Positions 6,557 through 8,817 of a DNA stretch of 8,817 nucleotides are shown one piece after another (positions within the stretch are counted from its first letter, which is position 1; each line of letters starts with the position of its first letter). The translations under genes and the position numbers were made by a program. Origin of the DNA: Pseudomonadota bacterium (GTDB lineage: Bacteria; Pseudomonadota; Alphaproteobacteria; Caulobacterales; Caulobacteraceae); assembly GCA_023456105.1 (NCBI GenBank), contig JAEYAO010000048.1, forward strand, positions 1-8,817, given 5' to 3'. Under the pieces are notes generated by a model, which did not search any database, was not told the origin of the DNA, and saw only the letters and a program-made list of their open reading frames with translations.

Positions 6557-6967
6557 ATGACCGCTTGGGCCCAATCCCTGATCCGCATCTCCAACTATGA
6601 GGTCGAGACGCTGCAAAAGCGCCTGGCCGACATCAACGAACGCCGCGCCGCCGCCGAGATGAAGCTGGCTGTGCTGGACGCCGAGGCCGAGGGCGAGCGG
6701 GAACGCGCCCGCATCGACGCCGACGCCGGCCTGATGCTGTCCGCCTATCTGAACGGCTGGAAGAACCGCAAGGCCGCCGCGCAGGGCGACGTGACCGCCT
6801 TGGCCGCCGAAGAGGAAGGCGCCCGCGAGGCCCTGACCGGCGCCTTCGAGGAGCTGAAGAAGTTCGAACACGTCGCCGAGGCCACCCGCCTCGACCGGCT
6901 GGTGGCGCTGGCCAAGCGCGAAACCGCCGCCTTCGACGAACAGGCCCTGCGCCGGCGTGCGGTGTAG
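6557..6967 (+). CDS. fliJ: Flagellar export protein FliJ
   Basis: A 136-residue, highly charged, nearly all-helical protein with the two-helix coiled-coil layout of FliJ. The first helix is at about 10-55 (YEVETLQKRLADINERRAAA onward) and the second at about 75-125. FliJ resembles the gamma subunit of F-type ATPases, inserts into the FliI hexamer ring and connects it to the export gate protein FlhA; it also escorts chaperones. The sequence is poorly conserved, so the identification rests on length, coiled-coil character and the position 9 bp after fliI. AGGGAG (6539-6544), inside the end of fliI, is 12 nt from the ATG, a slightly long spacing that together with the short gap suggests translational coupling. 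About 16 kDa is the size reported for Caulobacter FliJ. The operon appears to end at the hairpin starting at 6979. Confidence 0.9.
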   Translation: MTAWAQSLIRISNYEVETLQKRLADINERRAAAEMKLAVLDAEAEGERERARIDADAGLMLSAYLNGWKNRKAAAQGDVTALAAEEEGAREALTGAFEELKKFEHVAEATRLDRLVALAKRETAAFDEQALRRRAV

Positions 6968-6978
6968 CCTCTTCAGAT

Positions 6979-6997
6979 CTTCCCCCTCAGGGGGAAG
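6979..6997 (+). terminator. Hairpin after fliJ, possible terminator
   Basis: CTTCCCCC (6979-6986) and GGGGGAAG (6990-6997) are perfect 8-bp arms around TCA, 11 bp after the fliJ stop. It is very stable but has no long T-run after it, only GTGTCGCGTCC. It is also the first hairpin of the repeat cluster that fills this gap, so the termination role is inferred. Confidence 0.45.
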
Positions 6998-7119
6998 TGT
7001 CGCGTCCTTGAGCGCAGCGAGAGCAGCGACGATGGGGGAAGTCTCCCGAAGAGAACTCCCCTCATCGACCCTGGATCGCAGCGCGATCGACGGGCCACTT
7101 CTCCCGCAGGCGGGAGAAG
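6979..7119. repeat. Four-hairpin intergenic repeat cluster (REP-like)
   Basis: The 156-bp gap between fliJ and the xylanase gene is almost entirely inverted repeats. In order they are: CTTCCCCC/GGGGGAAG (6979-6997); GATGGGGG with CCCTCATC (7031-7038 and 7059-7066, one G-T pair), with a small AGTCTC/GAGAACT stem inside; GATCGC/GCGATC (7074-7079 and 7083-7088); and CTTCTCCCGC/GCGGGAGAAG (7098-7107 and 7110-7119). The first and last hairpins have similar C-rich then G-rich arms and could be the ends of one mobile repeat unit. From memory, similar G-rich/C-rich interspersed repeats are frequent in Caulobacter and Brevundimonas genomes. I see no coding capacity of its own. Confidence 0.7.
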
Positions 7120-7120
7120 G
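7112..7120 (+). promoter_or_regulatory. Xylanase ribosome binding site inside a repeat hairpin
   Basis: GGGAGAAGG precedes the ATG at 7124 and is the only Shine-Dalgarno-like sequence for this gene. All but its last base belong to the right arm of the perfect 10-bp hairpin CTTCTCCCGC/GCGGGAGAAG (7098-7119). If the hairpin forms in the mRNA, the ribosome binding site would be masked. Confidence 0.6.
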
Positions 7121-7123
7121 TCG

Positions 7124-8185
7124 ATGATCGACCGCCGCACAATCCTCACGGCCATCCCCGCCCTTGCCGCGTGCGACCGGCTGGCGGCGGCTGAATCCCC
7201 GCCGGTCAGCGCGCCGCCGCTGAAGTCCGTCTCTCCCGCCCCGTTCGGGACCTGCATCCAGGCCGGGCACATCGACGATCCCGCTTGGGTCGAACTCGCC
7301 CGCGCCAACGTCTCCCAGCTGACGCCGGAGTGGGAGATGAAGATGGAGTACATCTCCGCCGACGGTCTGAACGCGCCCTATCGCTTCGACCGCACCGACC
7401 GCATCGTCGACTTCGCCCGGGCCAACGGCATGGCCGTCCACGGCCACACACTGATCTGGTACGCGCAGGGAGAAGATCTGGTGGCGGGTCTGTCCGGGCC
7501 TGATTTCGACCGGGTGTTCGACGACTATGTCGCCGCAGTCGCCGGCCGCTATCGCGGCAAGCTGCGGTCATGGGACGTGGTCAACGAGCCGATCACCGAC
7601 GACGGCGCCGGCATGCGCGACTGCCACTGGAGCCGCGAGTACGGCGCGGACGGCTATGTGCTGCGCGCCTTCGAAAAGGCCAAGGCGGCCGATCCCGAAG
7701 CCGTCCTTTTCCTGAACGACTACAATCTCGAGAACACGCCCAAGAAGGGCGCTCAATTCCTGCGGCTGGTGGAGCGGCTGCTCAAGGCCGGCTGTCCGCT
7801 GGAAGGCATCGGCACCCAAGCCCACCTCGACATCGAGGTTCCGCCCGGCCAGATCACCGCCTTCATGCGCGAGGCAGCGCGCTTCGGCCTGCCGATCCAT
7901 GTGTCCGAGCTGGACGCCTCGCTGCGGAGCGGCCGGCGCATCGACCTGCGCGCCCACACCGAGCGGCTGGCGCAGCAGACCGGGCGGGTGCGCGAACTGG
8001 CCGCCGCCTTCGCGGACCTGCCGGAGAAGCAGCGCTTCGCCTTCAGCGTCTGGGGCCTGCGCGACACCGACAGCTGGCTGCGCCAGGGCGACAACGACGA
8101 CGGAAAGGACAGCCCCCTGCCCTTCACCGCCGCCGGTTCGGTCAATCCGATGGCGGCGGCGATCGCCTCGGGCTTTCAGGCCTGA
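7124..8185 (+). CDS. GH10 endo-1,4-beta-xylanase, exported
   Basis: A 353-residue glycoside hydrolase family 10 enzyme, which cleaves internal beta-1,4 bonds of xylan with retention of configuration. The catalytic acid/base is Glu155 in WDVVNEP (150-156) and the nucleophile Glu262 in HVSELD (259-264). Other GH10 subsite residues visible are Lys73 in TPEWEMKMEY, His108 and Trp112 in HGHTLIW, Asn154, Gln232 and His234 in TQAHL, and Trp310 in SVWGLRDTDSWL. The usual TPEN is TPEW here. The short N-terminus has a twin arginine (Arg4-Arg5) followed by ILTAIPALAAC, suggesting Tat export; LAAC ending at Cys17 also fits a lipobox, so it may be a lipoprotein. The catalytic domain looks complete, with no carbohydrate-binding module. 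No xylan-use genes (xylosidase, glucuronidase, TonB receptor) are adjacent. Its last 10 bp overlap the convergent DUF1491 gene. Confidence 0.93.
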   Translation: MIDRRTILTAIPALAACDRLAAAESPPVSAPPLKSVSPAPFGTCIQAGHIDDPAWVELARANVSQLTPEWEMKMEYISADGLNAPYRFDRTDRIVDFARANGMAVHGHTLIWYAQGEDLVAGLSGPDFDRVFDDYVAAVAGRYRGKLRSWDVVNEPITDDGAGMRDCHWSREYGADGYVLRAFEKAKAADPEAVLFLNDYNLENTPKKGAQFLRLVERLLKAGCPLEGIGTQAHLDIEVPPGQITAFMREAARFGLPIHVSELDASLRSGRRIDLRAHTERLAQQTGRVRELAAAFADLPEKQRFAFSVWGLRDTDSWLRQGDNDDGKDSPLPFTAAGSVNPMAAAIASGFQA

Positions 8186-8511
8186 TCGGCGACCTTGCCG
8201 TCGATGAAGTGGCGGCCCTGCCGATCCTCCACCTCAACTACCCACAGGTCGGGGTCGTAGCCCACCTGTCGCCCGACATAGGCGTCCAGCTCGCCTTCCA
8301 TCTCGCTTGAGACCGGCTGGATCCACTGGCGCTCGCCGTCCAGGCCGAAGGCCTCGGTGAACAGCCGCGCCCGGCGGGTCGAGGTGTCGAACGCCTTGAC
8401 GATCACCGCCCCGCCGCGCGGATCGCCGCGCCGCACCACGGTGGCGTAGGCGCCTTCGATTCCGGCCCGGCGGATCAGGGCCGACACCCAGATGTCGGTG
8501 GACAGCAGCAA
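8176..8511 (-). CDS. DUF1491 family protein
   Basis: A 111-residue cytoplasmic protein of the DUF1491 family (Pfam PF07372), small alphaproteobacterial proteins of unknown function. Characteristic parts are STDIWVSALIRRAGIEG (4-20), GGAVIVKAFD (33-42), LFTEAFGLDGERQWIQ (50-65) and the end DPDLWVVEVEDRQGRHFIDG (86-105). The chosen start is TTG at 8511, which places TDIWVSALIRR a few residues from the N-terminus as in the family; CCCT at 8520-8523 (AGGG on the coding strand) is 8 nt upstream. The following two codons are CTG and no ATG is available nearby. The 3' end overlaps the xylanase gene by 10 bp (8176-8185) in convergent orientation. No motif suggests a catalytic or binding activity. Confidence 0.88.
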   Translation of the reverse strand: MLLSTDIWVSALIRRAGIEGAYATVVRRGDPRGGAVIVKAFDTSTRRARLFTEAFGLDGERQWIQPVSSEMEGELDAYVGRQVGYDPDLWVVEVEDRQGRHFIDGKVADQA

Positions 8512-8567
8512 ATGGGTAACCCTGATCGGAAACCGGAAACCAAGGCGGCGTGCGCCATAAGCCGCTT
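8512..8567. promoter_or_regulatory. Short divergent intergenic region with small repeats
   Basis: This 56-bp space separates two divergent starts. It contains the tandem heptamer GGAAACC twice (8528-8534 and 8535-8541), and GGGTAACCC (8514-8522) beside the DUF1491 start. The left arm of the palindrome CATAAGC-C-GCTTATG (8556-8570) also lies here; its right arm includes the ATG of the rightward gene. These could be regulator sites or chance. No promoter pair is clear. Confidence 0.3.
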
Positions 8568-8817
8568 ATGAGACCCGGGCCTCTCGCCATCAACGCCAAA
8601 GCCGCAGCCGCCGCGACCGCGCTGGCGCTGGCGCTCGCCGCCGTGCCGGCGGGGGCGTCTCCCAATGGCGCGGCCGAACGCTTCTACGAGCGCAGCTTCG
8701 TTCTCGCCGCCGACGCCCGGTGCCGCCTGTTCGAGCCGCGCCTGACCCATGCTCTGGAGGCGGCGACCTGGCAGGCGCGCGGCGCCGCCTTGCGGGCGGG
8801 CGTCGACGCCCCGCAAC
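8568..8817 (+). CDS. Secreted hypothetical protein, 3' end outside window
   Basis: An open frame from ATG at 8568 runs without a stop to the window edge, giving 83 residues of an incomplete protein. It starts with a clear Sec signal peptide: a short basic-containing n-region, an Ala/Leu-rich core (about 12-26) and a likely signal peptidase I site after AGA (28-30), so the protein should be periplasmic or exported. The mature part starts with GAAERFYERSFVLAADARC (34-52) and continues helical, with FEPRLTHALEAATWQARGAA. I recall similar ER-(S/T)-x-(L/M)-AAD-xRC sequences in uncharacterised Caulobacterales proteins, but no function is known to me. Codon use (G/C in nearly every third position) supports that it is a gene. 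The ribosome binding site is weak. It is divergent from the DUF1491 gene. Confidence 0.75.
   Translation, partial: MRPGPLAINAKAAAAATALALALAAVPAGASPNGAAERFYERSFVLAADARCRLFEPRLTHALEAATWQARGAALRAGVDAPQ

Noticed and set aside
6005..7447. A 480-codon leftward frame crossing fliI, fliJ, the repeat and the xylanase start
   Set aside because: It runs across two well-supported genes and the hairpin repeat, has no recognisable domain and low-complexity Gly/Arg/Val composition. It is a product of high GC content.
1..8817. Defence island, phage, integrative element, CRISPR array or other undescribed multi-gene system
   Set aside because: All complete genes belong to recognisable families, base composition looks uniform, and I see no transposase, integrase, direct-repeat array or tRNA attachment site. 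The only accessory-looking pieces are the hairpin repeat and possibly the xylanase gene.

Overview
The window reads as an ordinary stretch of chromosome from a GC-rich alphaproteobacterium, most likely Caulobacterales (Brevundimonas or Caulobacter type). This rests on the combination of a MucR/Ros regulator, DUF2336 and DUF1491 proteins, a two-gene fliI-fliJ operon standing apart from other flagellar genes, CtrA-like GTTAAC sites in promoters, and GC-rich hairpin repeats between genes. The genus is an inference from gene content. I see no phage, transposon, CRISPR array, tRNA or rRNA.

The left half (1-4469) is transcribed leftward. In transcription order it holds a soluble PAS-containing chemoreceptor, cysteine synthase (cysK), a DUF2336 protein and a mucR-type regulator. 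Gaps are short: 109 bp from the chemoreceptor to cysK, 45 bp from cysK to DUF2336, and 162 bp before mucR, so mucR probably has its own promoter. A 175-bp divergent region (4470-4644) separates this block from the rightward block: a MarR-family regulator, fliI, fliJ and a GH10 xylanase-like enzyme. The xylanase overlaps by 10 bp the end of a convergent DUF1491 gene. A divergent gene for a secreted protein of unknown function then runs off the right edge.

Several genes fit a motility and cell-cycle theme. FliI and FliJ are the ATPase and stalk-like subunits of flagellar type III export. In Caulobacter, fliIJ is a class II flagellar operon expressed in mid cell cycle, and MucR proteins act in the CtrA-controlled circuit. 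The chemoreceptor also belongs to motile behaviour. CysK, GH10 and DUF1491 have no visible link to this theme.

The most interesting signals are non-coding. A perfect 11-bp inverted repeat sits just upstream of fliI and carries two TTAA half-sites 22 bp apart, twice the canonical CtrA spacing. A cluster of four hairpins fills the fliJ-xylanase gap, and its last stem contains the xylanase ribosome binding site. The only three TTAA tetramers I find in the window are all GTTAAC and all lie at intergenic 5' regions. I found no convincing undescribed multi-gene system here.
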